From positions 12,735-76,734 of the forward strand of contig DIXT01000027.1 of NCBI GenBank assembly GCA_002436085.1: a stretch of 64,000 nt of DNA, read 5' to 3'. The translations under genes and the position numbers were made by a program. This document shows, one piece after another, positions 24,227 to 33,557 of this stretch. The stretch comes from Anaerolineaceae bacterium UBA6073. Lineage in GTDB: Bacteria; Chloroflexota; Anaerolineae; Anaerolineales; Anaerolineaceae. The number at the start of each line of letters is the position of its first letter. Position 1 is the stretch's first letter. The notes beneath the pieces are model-generated. The model was not told where the DNA came from, ran no database searches, and saw only the letters and a list, made by a program, of their open reading frames with translations.

Positions 24227-25033
24227 ATGGCAAAAGGAAAGAAAAAAACCGCGCTCACGCTACTCGTCATCTTTCTGCTCGCAGATGCGCTCCTGATTGC
24301 GCTTGTGGTGCAGCGTTACACCGCCCTAGCCTCCCTGCCGGCGGAACCTGAGGCCGCCCCGGTGCTCAACCCAGTCCAAAGGGAGTCCGGAGAACCCAAG
24401 TTCCTGACCGCCGCCCACATGACTTTTCTGCCCATCGCATTCAGCGGTAACGAAGGGCACGTGGAAATCCTTAATAATTCCACCCTTTTTCTCTCAGACG
24501 GCAAACAGAAAATGCTGCACATCACCGGTGAAATCGCGAATTACACCGCTAATGCGATTTCGCATGTGAGCATCAACGCTTTACTTTATCCTGCTAACGG
24601 TACAAACGCTGTTGCGACGATGCACGGTTTACCGTTGATGGAAGTAATCGCACCCGGGCAAAAAGCTTGCTTCCACCTTTATCTGGAAGCTCCTGGCAAG
24701 TACGAACGCTACGAGCTCAGTATCCCGGGCTTTCAATCCGGCGGCGAGCCAGCCCCGGCCTTGGACCTGGCGGATATTACCAACGGCTTTGACAAGGCAG
24801 CTAATGCCTACATACTGGGCGGACGGGTGCTTGCACCTGAGGGCGCTGCTTTCGCGGACTTGCGCGTGGTCGCTACGCTGTACGACGCGGATGGCAAAGT
24901 GGTCGGCTGCGAACAAAGCGCGCCTGTTGTTGCGGACGAACTTGGCGCGGGCAGCGCGACATTTCAGCTTAGCTTCCCAGGCCGGACGGCACGGACTGCC
25001 CGGGAGTACAAGCTGGACCTGACGGCGAAATGA
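24227..25033 (+). CDS. Membrane-anchored FxLYD-like protein of unknown function
   Basis: 268 residues. N-terminal MAKGKKK then one hydrophobic helix (about 9-30) and an extracytoplasmic part. Two beta-sandwich-like repeats are suggested: ILNNSTLF..LHITGEIANYTANAISHVSINALLYPANG and YILGGRVLAPEGAAFADLRVVATLYDADGKVV. Both have the V.....LYD.xG pattern of FxLYD domains. There is no SD: the ATG directly abuts the T-run of the preceding terminator. The transcript may be leaderless, or the real start may lie elsewhere, but the basic-then-hydrophobic N-terminus fits this ATG. Confidence 0.6.
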   Translation: MAKGKKKTALTLLVIFLLADALLIALVVQRYTALASLPAEPEAAPVLNPVQRESGEPKFLTAAHMTFLPIAFSGNEGHVEILNNSTLFLSDGKQKMLHITGEIANYTANAISHVSINALLYPANGTNAVATMHGLPLMEVIAPGQKACFHLYLEAPGKYERYELSIPGFQSGGEPAPALDLADITNGFDKAANAYILGGRVLAPEGAAFADLRVVATLYDADGKVVGCEQSAPVVADELGAGSATFQLSFPGRTARTAREYKLDLTAK

Positions 25034-25099
25034 ACCCGGGTTTGGACCGACACCCATAAGCATTGCTCGTTTACGCCTGATTTCCCCACGCCGCAAGCC

Positions 25100-26010
25100 C
25101 GCCCGTTAGCTGCCTTGCGGTACGAGGTGAAGCTTGGTTTGCAGGCAAACTCCCTTTCTTCGTCTTCCCGAGCTTGCGAAGCGATACCCGGAGGGTACCT
25201 CGTCTCCCGGCTGATTGAGGGGGAGATTGCTCCAGTCGCTGGCGCTCCCTACTAATGACGAATCAAACTCTGTCGCTGCGAGACCCTTTGCCATCTGGCT
25301 CGGATGAATGAATGTTGCGTTAGTTGGCAAAGAGTCGTGGCAGTCTGCCCTTAAATCATTTGAGAACCTATGACACATAGCTTGTAAAATGTATTTGCGA
25401 TAAAGCTGAACTCTCAAGTGTGAGAGCTCTAAAAAGGCAGATTGCCGCACCCCCTTCTTGTGATTCCAGCTTCCGTGATGGATCTGCAGCGGGGGCTCGC
25501 AATGACGAATCCTCCGTCATCGCGATGCCCTAAAGGGTACAGGTCGCAGCGCGGCGTTCTCCCGGCAGAATTAGTCGTCTTCGCGAGGAGCGCAGCGACG
25601 CCTGCTCCCGTAGGGAGGGTGCGATCTACCTTTCAGTCCTTTTTCCTGACGTGAAAACCGGCTAAACTGCAGATTGCCACGCCCCCTTTCTGTGGTTCCA
25701 ATCTTCGTGTAGTGCCTGCAGCGGGGGCTCGCAATGACGAATCCTCCGTCATCGGGATACCCTGAAGGGTACAGGTCGCAGCGCGGCGTTCTCCCTCTAA
25801 ACCAAAAGCAGATAGGTCCGTGGGGAGATTGCTTCAGTCGCTGCCGCTCCATCGCAATGACGAATAATTACACGATCTTCCTGCTCTTCTGTCATCGCAA
25901 GGCGCGAAGCGATCTCCCTGCTAACCTACCGTCCCAGAGGAGAGCAGAAAGGCAGACAAAGTACCCTTGTGGTATTGCCGCGGTCGCTGGCGCCCATCGC
26001 AGCAACTGCG
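25100..26010. repeat. Interspersed palindromic repeats, locus 2
   Basis: About 0.9 kb with no gene. It contains modules related to the locus at 12.3-13.7 kb: GGAGATTGCTCCAGTCGCTG, GAGACCCTTTGCC ... GGCAAAGAGTCGTGGCAGTC, and CCCCCTTCTTGTGATTCCAG ... CAGCGGGGGCTCGCAATGAC (twice, near 25450 and 25690). ATCCTCCGTCATCG and GGGTACAGGTCGCAGCGCGG also occur twice. Orientation is mostly opposite to locus 1. Confidence 0.75.
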
Positions 26011-26124
26011 CGCACAGCCAGATTGTTTCAGCCTTTTCTCCCCATCGCGATATCAAACCCTCTACCACTCCGCCCATGCCATACCCAGCGCATTCCCGGA
26101 TCATTCTCCACATGCACAAACACC

Positions 26125-26153
26125 TTGACAGGATGCCCGCATAAGTATATAGT
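26125..26153 (+). promoter_or_regulatory. Promoter of the marR-ABC exporter operon
   Basis: TTGACA (26125-26130), 17-base spacer, TATAGT (26148-26153). A short palindrome TTAACTATTAA follows near the predicted start and may be the MarR operator. Confidence 0.7.
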
Positions 26154-26185
26154 ACAGCCTGTTTAACTATTAAGCGAGGTTAATT

Positions 26186-26638
26186 GTGTCTGATGCTCTT
26201 TTTTCCCTGATGTATGAATACGCCGACCGAGCAATGAAGCTCTCTCAGGCCGCCATCCAGCAGTTCAGGTGTCAGAATGAGCTTTCCACAACCCAAATCA
26301 ATGCGCTTTACTACTTGCTGGCCTCGCCGCAGGCTTCAATTAACAGCGTCGCCAACCACTTCGGGTTCACCAAAGCCGCAGCATCGCAGGCAATTGACCG
26401 CCTGGTGGAACGCGGGCTGGTAAACCGGCAGGTGGATCCCGCGGATAGACGCGGAAAACGCCTTTGCCTGACCGATTCGGGAGAGGAAAAAGTGGCGCAG
26501 GCCAGCCAGGTCAGGCGCGCTTGGCTGCACGACCTGATTGATGGATTTACCCCTGAACAGCAGGCCGCCCTGCAGCCAGCTTTCAAGATCTTGCTCGAAG
26601 GTATGAACAAAGTTTTCACCCAAACCAACATCTCATAA
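26186..26638 (+). CDS. MarR family transcriptional regulator
   Basis: 150 residues from GTG with GAGGT six bases upstream. The winged helix (about 33-110) includes ASINSVANHFGFTKAAASQAID and the wing DPADRRGKRLCLTDSGEE. It likely represses its own operon and releases DNA on binding a small lipophilic molecule. The ABC exporter genes follow after 22 bases. Confidence 0.9.
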   Translation: MSDALFSLMYEYADRAMKLSQAAIQQFRCQNELSTTQINALYYLLASPQASINSVANHFGFTKAAASQAIDRLVERGLVNRQVDPADRRGKRLCLTDSGEEKVAQASQVRRAWLHDLIDGFTPEQQAALQPAFKILLEGMNKVFTQTNIS

Positions 26639-26660
26639 TTTTCACGAAGCGGACCATTTT

Positions 26661-28904
26661 ATGAAACGACTCTTACCTTATATCAAACCTTACTGGCTGC
26701 TCATTGTTCTGGCTTTGGGCTTGCTGTATGTGATGGCAAGCACCGACCTGGCTCTGCCGGATTACCTCTCTCAGATTATCAACATCGGCATCCAGCAAAA
26801 CGGCGTCGATACGACTATCCCGGAAACTATCCGCGCGTCTTCTCTTGACAAAATCGCGCTGTTCCAATCCGAACAGGAGCGCGCTGAGACTTTGGCTGCT
26901 TATGAGCGGATTGAGCCCGGCACGTCGGAATCCGCGGCGTTGGTTCCCTATTATCCCGGGGCTTCTCTGCAGCCAGTCTACAAGCTCAAGCCCCTGGATG
27001 CATCTGCGACGGCTTCGCTTGAAAAAGCGTTGACCAAGCCGCTGGTCATCCTGTACGGCTTTCAGATGATGGAGCAAAACCCGGAACAAGCCTCCAGCCT
27101 GGTGGGACCGGAGCTGGCGGAAAAACTGAAATCCTTGCCAGCCGGCACCGACCCGCTCAGCTTATTTACGCAACTACCGGAAGCACAGGTCGGGCAGATC
27201 AAAGCAGCCCTCATGCAGCACCTGGACAGCCTGGAAGGCACTATTCTGCGGCAGATGGCTGTGCGCGCCGTCGGTAATGAATACTCTACGTTGGGCGTTA
27301 ACCTGCAAAAAAACCAGACCAACTACATCCTGCGCATTGGCGGCCGTATGATTTTGATGGCCTTGCTGGCGGTTGTGACCTCCATCATGGTCAGTTATCT
27401 TGCCTCGCGCACTTCTGCAGGCGTTGCCAGGGATATTCGCGCAGCGGTTTTCGAAAAAGTCTCACGCTTTTCCAGCGCCGAATTCGACAACTTCTCCACC
27501 AACACCCTGATCACCCGCACGACCAATGACGTCAGCCAGGTTCAGCAGGTGATTTTTATGGTCATCCGCATGGCTTTCACCGCTCCGATAATGGGCATCG
27601 GCGGCGTGATCCGCGCCATTGATAAAAGTCCGAATATGTGGTGGTTAATCGCACTGGCGGTAGGCATTTTGATCATGTTCATCATGCTTGCTTTCACGCT
27701 CGCGCTCCCAAAGTTCAAGATTATGCAGAAGCTGGTAGACCGCATGAACCTGGTTATCCGCGAGAATCTCTCCGGTCTTATGGTGGTGCGCGCTTTCAAC
27801 AAACAGGATTTTGAAGAACAGCGTTTTGATAAAGCTAACCAGGAATTAACCGGCACCACCCGCTTCATTGGCAGGGTGTTGATCGGTATGTTCCCGCTCA
27901 TCAGCCTGATTATGACCGGTCTCAGCGTGGCAATCATCTGGGTCGGCGCGCGCGAAGTGGCAGCGTCCACCCTGCAGGTTGGCAACCTGATTGCCTTCAT
28001 GCAATACGCCACCCAGATTATGTTCTCCTTCATGAACCTTTCCATGTTGTTCATCTTCATACCGCGCGCGGCAATTTCCGGGGACCGCATTGCTGATGTG
28101 CTTGAGACACCGATTTTCATCCAAGACCCCGCTGAACCTAAAAAACTCCCGGAACCGGTGCAGGGCAAGGTGGAATTCCTGAATGTGGATTTCCGTTACC
28201 CCGACGCGGAGGTGGATGTTTTGCACGACATCAGCTTTACCGCCCTGCCCGGGCAGGTGACATCCCTGATTGGTTCCACCGGCAGTGGCAAGTCCACGGT
28301 TGTGAACCTCATCCCGCGCTTCTTTGAGGTCAGCAAAGGCAGCATCCAGATAGACGGCGTGGATATCCGCAGCCTGAACCAGCACGACTTGCGCGAGCGG
28401 ATTGGTTTTGTGCCGCAGAAAGGGCAGCTTTTCAGCGGGACAATCGACAGTAATATGCGCATCGGCAAGCCCGACGTGGATCCGGAAGCGGTACGGGAAG
28501 CCATTGAGACCGCCCAGGCAGCTGATTTTGTGTTTGGCAAGCCCGAAGGCTTGGAAGCCGAAGTTGCTCAGGGAGGCACGAATTTCTCGGGTGGTCAAAA
28601 GCAAAGGCTCTCAATCGCCCGCGCGCTCGTGAAAAAGCCGCCAATCTACATTTTTGACGACAGTTTTTCCGCCCTGGACTTTAAGACCGACGCCACGCTG
28701 CGCCAGGCCCTGAAAAAGAAGGTTGGCAACAGCACAGTACTGATTGTGACGCAACGCGTCGCAACAGCCAAAAATTCCGACCAAATTCTGGTTTTGGATA
28801 ACGGCAGGCTGATTGGTCAGGGCACGCATCAGGAGTTGCTAAAAACCTGCCTGACCTATCAGGAAATTGCCAGTTCGCAGCTCAGCAAGGAGGAATTGGC
28901 ATGA
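26661..28904 (+). CDS. ABC exporter half-transporter with degenerate nucleotide site
   Basis: 747 residues. Type IV exporter fold: TM1 (about 12-32), then an unusually long insert (about 35-220) before TM2, and an NBD from about residue 495. Walker A GSTGSGKST (~537), signature FSGGQKQR (~641), Walker B IYIFDDSFSALD (~663) with Asp in place of the catalytic Glu, and VTQRVAT (~695) with Gln in place of the H-loop His. These substitutions mark the degenerate member of a heterodimer. It overlaps the next gene by four bases (ATGA). Confidence 0.88.
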   Translation: MKRLLPYIKPYWLLIVLALGLLYVMASTDLALPDYLSQIINIGIQQNGVDTTIPETIRASSLDKIALFQSEQERAETLAAYERIEPGTSESAALVPYYPGASLQPVYKLKPLDASATASLEKALTKPLVILYGFQMMEQNPEQASSLVGPELAEKLKSLPAGTDPLSLFTQLPEAQVGQIKAALMQHLDSLEGTILRQMAVRAVGNEYSTLGVNLQKNQTNYILRIGGRMILMALLAVVTSIMVSYLASRTSAGVARDIRAAVFEKVSRFSSAEFDNFSTNTLITRTTNDVSQVQQVIFMVIRMAFTAPIMGIGGVIRAIDKSPNMWWLIALAVGILIMFIMLAFTLALPKFKIMQKLVDRMNLVIRENLSGLMVVRAFNKQDFEEQRFDKANQELTGTTRFIGRVLIGMFPLISLIMTGLSVAIIWVGAREVAASTLQVGNLIAFMQYATQIMFSFMNLSMLFIFIPRAAISGDRIADVLETPIFIQDPAEPKKLPEPVQGKVEFLNVDFRYPDAEVDVLHDISFTALPGQVTSLIGSTGSGKSTVVNLIPRFFEVSKGSIQIDGVDIRSLNQHDLRERIGFVPQKGQLFSGTIDSNMRIGKPDVDPEAVREAIETAQAADFVFGKPEGLEAEVAQGGTNFSGGQKQRLSIARALVKKPPIYIFDDSFSALDFKTDATLRQALKKKVGNSTVLIVTQRVATAKNSDQILVLDNGRLIGQGTHQELLKTCLTYQEIASSQLSKEELA

Positions 28905-30811
28905 ACAGCAATCCACAATCTGAAAACAAGCCAACGTCGGAAAGCCCCACCAACCAAGCTCCCATGAGGCGTACTCCCCAACCCTCCATCCACCGCGGCG
29001 GCGGACCTGGCGCGCTCATGCCCGGCGAAAAAGCACGCAATTTTAAGGGCAGCATGAAACAGCTGCTTGCTTACCTGGGCAAGTACAAGTGGACCATTCT
29101 TCTCGTGATGGTCATCGCCTCAGTCTCCGTGGTATTTTCTATCTTTGGCCCCAAGATCCTTGGGCAAGCTATCACCGCCCTGTATGAAGGCGTCACCCGT
29201 ATCATCGCGGGGGATCCGCGCGGTATTGATTTTGCGGAAATCAGCCAGTTCTTGCTGCGCGTTCTGTCGCTCTATCTCGGTTCCGCCATGCTGGACCTTA
29301 TCCAGGGCTTCCTGATGACATCTGTTTCGGCGGATATCACCTACCGTTTCCGCCGCGAAATCGCCGAGAAGATTAACCGTTTACCCCTGAGTTTCTTTGA
29401 CCACGTCACCCACGGCGAGGTGCTCTCGCGCGTGACCAACGACGTGGATACCATCAGTCAGACCCTGAACCAAAGCCTCTCCCAGATGATCACCTCGCTG
29501 GTCAGCGTGGTCGGAATCCTGATTATGATGCTGACGATCAACGTCCAGATGACCCTGATTGCTCTTACCATCGTGCCGCTTTCGATTCTTTTAATCCGCT
29601 ACGTGGTGCAGCACTCGCAGCGCTATTTCCGCGTGCAGCAGGAATACCTTGGTCACATCAACGGGCACATTGAGGAAATGTACAGCGGACATGTTGTCGT
29701 CAAGGCTTTTAATGGCGAGGAAGAAAGCATCGCCAAAATGAAAAGTTTGAATGAGACGCTTTACGACAGCTCCTGGAAAGCGCAGCTCCACTCAGCCTTT
29801 ATCATGCCGACCATGCGTTTTATTGGTAACCTGGGATACGTGGCGGTAGCTATTCTGGGCGGTTATCTGGTCATCCGCAAGGAACTAAGCCTCGGCAACA
29901 TTCAGGCCTTCATCCAGTACATGCGCAGCTTCCAGCAGCCGCTGATGAACATCGCCAACATCTCTAATATTTTGCAGCAGACCGCCGCGGCAGCGGAGCG
30001 CGTGTTCGAATTTCTGAACGAACCTGAAGAGATTCCCGACCCAGCTGAACCTTTGGCTGTCGGCGAAGTAAAAGGCTCCGTTGAGTTCAAGAATGTGCAC
30101 TTTGGCTATGAGCCGGACCAAATCATCATCAAGGATTTTTCGGTCAAGGTGGAACCCGGCCAGCAGGTTGCCATTGTAGGCCCTACCGGCGCGGGGAAGA
30201 CCACGCTGGTAAAGCTGCTGATGCGCTTTTACGAACTGAACAGCGGGCAGATCCTGGTGGACGGCGTGGATATCACGCGCCTGAAACGCGAGGACCTGCG
30301 CGACATCTTTGGCATGGTGCTGCAAGACACCTGGCTGTACAACGGCACCATTTGCGAGAACATCCGCTACGGCAGACAGGACGCCAGCGATGAGGAGGTG
30401 GTGCACGCCGCCGATACCGCTTACGCCGACCATTTCATCCGCACTTTGCCAGGCGGTTATAACATGCTGCTGAATGAGGATGCTACCAATATTTCCTCAG
30501 GTCAGAAGCAACTGCTCACCATCGCCCGGGCTGTGCTCTCCGATCCAAAGATTCTCATTCTCGATGAAGCCACAAGCTCGGTGGACACGCGCACCGAGGT
30601 CTTAATCCAGAAGGCGATGAACAAACTTATGCAGGGGCGCACCAGCTTCATCATCGCGCACCGGCTCTCCACCATCCGCAACGCTGACCGTATCCTGGTG
30701 CTGCGCGATGGGGATATCGTCGAGCAAGGCAAGCACGAAGAGCTGCTGGCGCAGAACGGCTTCTACGCCGAACTGTATAACAGCCAGTTCGCCCTTCAAA
30801 CCGATTATTAA
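28901..30811 (+). CDS. ABC exporter half-transporter, catalytic partner
   Basis: 636 residues. A disordered N-terminus rich in Pro, Ser and Asn (about 1-45), six TM helices (about 55-350) and an NBD. Walker A GPTGAGKTT (~426), signature ISSGQKQLL (~531), Walker B ILILDEATSSVD with the catalytic Glu, and an intact H-loop IIAHRLST. With the preceding gene it should form a heterodimer of the BmrCD/TM287-288 type. MarR control suggests export of a drug or toxic lipid (inference). Confidence 0.88.
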   Translation: MNSNPQSENKPTSESPTNQAPMRRTPQPSIHRGGGPGALMPGEKARNFKGSMKQLLAYLGKYKWTILLVMVIASVSVVFSIFGPKILGQAITALYEGVTRIIAGDPRGIDFAEISQFLLRVLSLYLGSAMLDLIQGFLMTSVSADITYRFRREIAEKINRLPLSFFDHVTHGEVLSRVTNDVDTISQTLNQSLSQMITSLVSVVGILIMMLTINVQMTLIALTIVPLSILLIRYVVQHSQRYFRVQQEYLGHINGHIEEMYSGHVVVKAFNGEEESIAKMKSLNETLYDSSWKAQLHSAFIMPTMRFIGNLGYVAVAILGGYLVIRKELSLGNIQAFIQYMRSFQQPLMNIANISNILQQTAAAAERVFEFLNEPEEIPDPAEPLAVGEVKGSVEFKNVHFGYEPDQIIIKDFSVKVEPGQQVAIVGPTGAGKTTLVKLLMRFYELNSGQILVDGVDITRLKREDLRDIFGMVLQDTWLYNGTICENIRYGRQDASDEEVVHAADTAYADHFIRTLPGGYNMLLNEDATNISSGQKQLLTIARAVLSDPKILILDEATSSVDTRTEVLIQKAMNKLMQGRTSFIIAHRLSTIRNADRILVLRDGDIVEQGKHEELLAQNGFYAELYNSQFALQTDY

Positions 30812-30836
30812 GCCAGAGGATTACCCGATACTACAA

Positions 30837-30875
30837 GCTGGGGTTTGCCGCAAAATGGCAGACCCCGCTTTTTTT
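30837..30875 (+). terminator. Rho-independent terminator after the ABC exporter
   Basis: GCTGGGGTTTGCC pairs with GGCAGACCCCGC (30837-30868, one bulge/mismatch), followed by seven T. Confidence 0.85.
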
Positions 30876-30891
30876 CAGGTAGAATTAGCCC

Positions 30892-31830
30892 ATGATCATC
30901 ACGCTCACCCCGAACCCCAGTGTTGATCGCACCCTGAAGATTGCCCACCTGCGTTTCAACGAGAACCTGCGCACGCACGATGTTCGCGTGGATTGGGGCG
31001 GTAAAGGTTTCAACGTTTCCCGCGCGCTGCGAATTCTGGACCAGGAAACGCTCGCTTTGGCGTGGGTCGGCGGCGGCACCGGAAGGATGCTAGAAAAAGG
31101 GCTGCAAGACCTGGGTATCCGCACTGATTTTGTTTGGGTCCCGGAAGACACACGCACCAACACGCTGGCGCAGGAAGACGCTGGAGATTGGTACATCCGC
31201 CTGATTGAACCCGGCCCGCACATCCCGGAGGACGCGATTAAGGCACTGCTGGACACAGCTGACGCGTACGCGAACGCGAACGATATCTGGGTGGCATCCG
31301 GCAGCCTGCCGCAGGACGTTCCCGAGGATTTTTATGCCCGCCTTATTCGCCTGTTGAAGGCGAAAGGTGTGCGGATTTTCTTTGACACGAACGACAACCC
31401 GCTCAAAATCGGCTTGAGCGAAGCCCCTTTCCTGGTAAAGCCCGACCTGGCGGAAGTCGCGAATATCACCGGCATCAACGTGACGAATTACGAGGAGGCC
31501 AAACTCGCCGCTTTGCCTTTCCTGCGTATGGGAGTGCAGCATGTGGCTATTTCGATCGGGAGCCTGGGGGTTTTGCTGGCTTCGCAGAACGTGATTTTGC
31601 TGGCTGCTCCGCCCAAGATGGCAACGCGCAACGTGACCGGCGCGGGCGATGCGGTGATGGCGGGTCTGGCTTATGGGTTTTCGCAGAATATGCCGCTCAA
31701 TGAAATCGCGCGCTGGGCCGCTGCGTTTGGAGCGGTCGTAATATCCAATGAACTGCTGGCGTCCGTTTCGATGGATGAAATGCGCCTGATGCTGCCGCGT
31801 GTGGAAGTGCGCACGGTGAATGTCATGTAA
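30892..31830 (+). CDS. 1-phosphofructokinase family (PfkB) hexose kinase
   Basis: 312 residues, ribokinase-like fold. N-terminal TLTPNPSVDRT and WGGKGFNVSRAL bind the sugar phosphate, as in FruK and LacC. The C-terminal signature is NVTGAGDAVMAG with the catalytic Asp. Likely 1-phosphofructokinase or tagatose-6-phosphate kinase; no fru or lac PTS genes are adjacent to choose between them. A sugar-permease remnant lies downstream, which suggests decay of a former carbohydrate locus. The SD is not obvious; the ATG lies 17 bases after the preceding terminator. Confidence 0.85.
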   Translation: MIITLTPNPSVDRTLKIAHLRFNENLRTHDVRVDWGGKGFNVSRALRILDQETLALAWVGGGTGRMLEKGLQDLGIRTDFVWVPEDTRTNTLAQEDAGDWYIRLIEPGPHIPEDAIKALLDTADAYANANDIWVASGSLPQDVPEDFYARLIRLLKAKGVRIFFDTNDNPLKIGLSEAPFLVKPDLAEVANITGINVTNYEEAKLAALPFLRMGVQHVAISIGSLGVLLASQNVILLAAPPKMATRNVTGAGDAVMAGLAYGFSQNMPLNEIARWAAAFGAVVISNELLASVSMDEMRLMLPRVEVRTVNVM

Positions 31831-31872
31831 GCGGCTTTCTAAATAATCCCTGTAAAACTAAATCAGAATTGA

Positions 31873-32190
31873 ACACCACAGTTTACCTACATACATAACA
31901 AAATACTCGCCATAAACCGCGAGACCAGAAGCGGACAGGGGCTAGAGTTTGACTGCCTCACGGCTGCGCTGCTGGGCGGTGTCAGCTTTAAGGGCGGTGA
32001 AGGAACCATCTTTGGGTTAATGGTCGGCATCCTGATTATCGGCGTGCTGAACAATGCCATGCAGCTGGCCAGCTTCCCGGCTTTCTCCCAGACAGTGGTC
32101 AAGGGCGCCGTCCTGCTGATTGCAGTGGCCTTCGATGTCTATCAGAAAAAACGAAAAACTAAGGTTCTCGTCGCGAATGTAGCCGCTTAA
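31873..32190 (+). pseudogene. 3' remnant of a sugar ABC transporter permease (RbsC/BPD_transp_2 type)
   Basis: A frame open from 31873 to the TAA at 32188-32190 has no usable start. It encodes SGQGLEFD, AALLGGVSFKGGEGTIFG, ILIIGVLNNAMQLAS and FSQTVVKGAVLLIAVAFD in order. These are the last ~90 residues of an RbsC/XylH/MglC permease, including the GG.S..GG.GT segment. The first two thirds, the ATPase and the binding protein are missing here. A terminator hairpin still follows. This is a truncated gene, presumably left by a deletion. Confidence 0.8.
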
Positions 32191-32229
32191 GGAATATTTC
32201 TCCCGGCGTACATTAGTTCAGGTAAAAAA

Positions 32230-32259
32230 GGACCTCACTTTTGCTGGGTCCCGTTTTTC
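32230..32259 (+). terminator. Terminator after the permease remnant
   Basis: GGACC / GGTCC hairpin followed by CGTTTTT. Confidence 0.6.
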
Positions 32260-32329
32260 TGTCCAAAGTGGTTCGTACCCCTGAGAGCATGCGCGGCCTA
32301 TCAGAAGAGAATGTCACAATATTCAGCCC

Positions 32330-32381
32330 TTGTCAGAATTATCGGAGGGGATATAATCACATTCATTATGATGAATATGAT
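32330..32381 (+). promoter_or_regulatory. Promoter and ArsR-type operator of the redox/lipoyl cluster
   Basis: TTGTCA (32330-32335), 16-base spacer, TATAAT (32352-32357). Directly after the -10 box is a 24-bp palindrome (32358-32381) with two mismatched pairs, core ATTCATTATGATGAAT (32361-32376). It covers the predicted start and the first codons of the arsR-like gene, as expected for autorepression. Confidence 0.75.
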
Positions 32382-32748
32382 TGAAGAACGACATGCTGCT
32401 CACCTAGACTACGCGATCGAGGCAGCGCTGCTGAAAGCCCTTGCACATCCCACGCGCCTGGCTATCCTCTACTTACTGCGCGATGGCCCCCACTGCGTGT
32501 GCCACCTTGAATCTTACCTGGGCCTCCGGCAAGCCTACATCTCTCAGCAGCTTTCAGTCCTGCGCGAAGCAGGTCTTCTGCAAGTTAACCGTGCGGGTTG
32601 GAATATCTATTACTCCGTCAGCGACCCCGCCGTATTCTCCATTCTCGATAAAATTCAGGCAATGACAGGGGCGTCTTCTATGTCCGCATTGACGCACCCC
32701 CAGCACTGTCCCTGCCCGGAGTGTCAATCCAACAGCAAAAAATGTTGA
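32368..32748 (+). CDS. ArsR/SmtB family transcriptional repressor
   Basis: About 126 residues from the ATG at 32368; ATGs at 32371 and 32377 are alternatives. An upstream in-frame ATG at 32311 is ruled out because the promoter lies inside it. Winged helix: ALLKALAHPTRLAILYLL, CVCHLESYLGLRQAYISQQLSVLREAGLL. Cysteines in the CVCHL segment are at the ArsR site for As(III)/thiol sensing, and a second set ends the protein (HCPCPECQSNSKKC). The message may be nearly leaderless. The cluster that follows is likely controlled by it. Confidence 0.88.
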   Translation: MMNMIEERHAAHLDYAIEAALLKALAHPTRLAILYLLRDGPHCVCHLESYLGLRQAYISQQLSVLREAGLLQVNRAGWNIYYSVSDPAVFSILDKIQAMTGASSMSALTHPQHCPCPECQSNSKKC

Positions 32749-32773
32749 CCTACGCCAATATTAAGGAGCAAAG

Positions 32774-33013
32774 ATGTTAAATATCAAAATTCTCGGTCCT
32801 GGCTGCCGAAACTGTCAAAATCTGGAGGCAATCGCCCGTAGGGTTGCTGAAGCAAATGGGATTGAAGCGGAATTTGAGCACGTCACCAGCCGGGAGGACA
32901 TTATGTCCTACCATATTCTCGCGACCCCGGGCCTGGTTGTGAACGGCAAAGTGGTATCCGCAGCGCGCATCCCCACGGATGAAGAAGTAGCGGCCTGGTT
33001 AAAGGCTGCGTAA
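32774..33013 (+). CDS. Thioredoxin-like CxxC redox-active disulfide protein (TM0996/MTH895 type)
   Basis: 79 residues. A glutaredoxin-size thioredoxin fold with GPGCRNCQN (Cys11 and Cys14) at the start of helix 1 and the cis-Pro motif ATPGLVVNGKVV. Proteins of this type are often encoded with ArsR-family regulators and predicted permeases in anaerobes. It probably reduces or carries thiol groups for the proteins encoded downstream. SD AAGGAG lies before the ATG, 25 bases after arsR. Confidence 0.88.
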   Translation: MLNIKILGPGCRNCQNLEAIARRVAEANGIEAEFEHVTSREDIMSYHILATPGLVVNGKVVSAARIPTDEEVAAWLKAA

Positions 33014-33101
33014 GCCGCCACACGCCGCTGCCCCGGGGCATCTAGTACAACTTCCCCGCTGTTGCTTTTCTGGATTTGTTTTGTCGACAGGAATTAAGAG
33101 C

Positions 33102-33557
33102 ATGTCTGAAGTTTTAGAGTTTACGCTTGAAAAATTTACCTTTAAAGTTCCGACCGACCGTCTTTATTCGTCGGAAGGATTATGGGCGCTGGAGAGGGAC
33201 GCAAAAATTCGCATAGGCCTGTCGGATTATCTGCAGCAGCACAGCGGAGATATCGCGTTTGTGGACCTCCAGCCAAGTGGTAAGCAAGTCGGCGCCGGTG
33301 AGCTCCTGTTCTCCATTGAGACTATTAAGGTCACCCTGGACCTGACCACCCCTCTACCGGGTGTCATATCGCGCCTCAACCCGGCTATGGAGCTTAGCCC
33401 GGAAAAAATCAACAGCGACCCTTATGGAGAAGGCTGGGTATGCGAGCTTGACCCGGCAGATTGGGAAGCAGCCCGTCAGAACCTGTTGACCCCCGAAGCG
33501 TACTTTGACAAAATTCAATTGGACGCGGCAAAGGAACTGGAAGAAGATGCCGGATAA
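33102..33557 (+). CDS. GcvH-like lipoyl-carrier protein
   Basis: 151 residues from ATG at 33102 (AGGA upstream). The fold of glycine cleavage H protein is recognisable: LWALERDAKIRIGLSDYLQQ, GDIAFVDLQPSGKQV and SIETIKVTLDLTTPLPG. Lys76 in ETIKVT is the expected lipoylation site (ESVKA in GcvH). No gcvT, gcvP or lipoate ligase is nearby, so this is not a glycine-cleavage operon. GcvH-like proteins serve as sulfur carriers in the sHdr-LbpA pathway, which makes a thiol or sulfur role plausible (inference). Confidence 0.82.
   Translation: MSEVLEFTLEKFTFKVPTDRLYSSEGLWALERDAKIRIGLSDYLQQHSGDIAFVDLQPSGKQVGAGELLFSIETIKVTLDLTTPLPGVISRLNPAMELSPEKINSDPYGEGWVCELDPADWEAARQNLLTPEAYFDKIQLDAAKELEEDAG

Noticed and set aside
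32311..32367. Upstream ATG at 32311 as the start of the ArsR-type gene
   Set aside because: The -35 and -10 boxes lie within this stretch, so it would not be transcribed.
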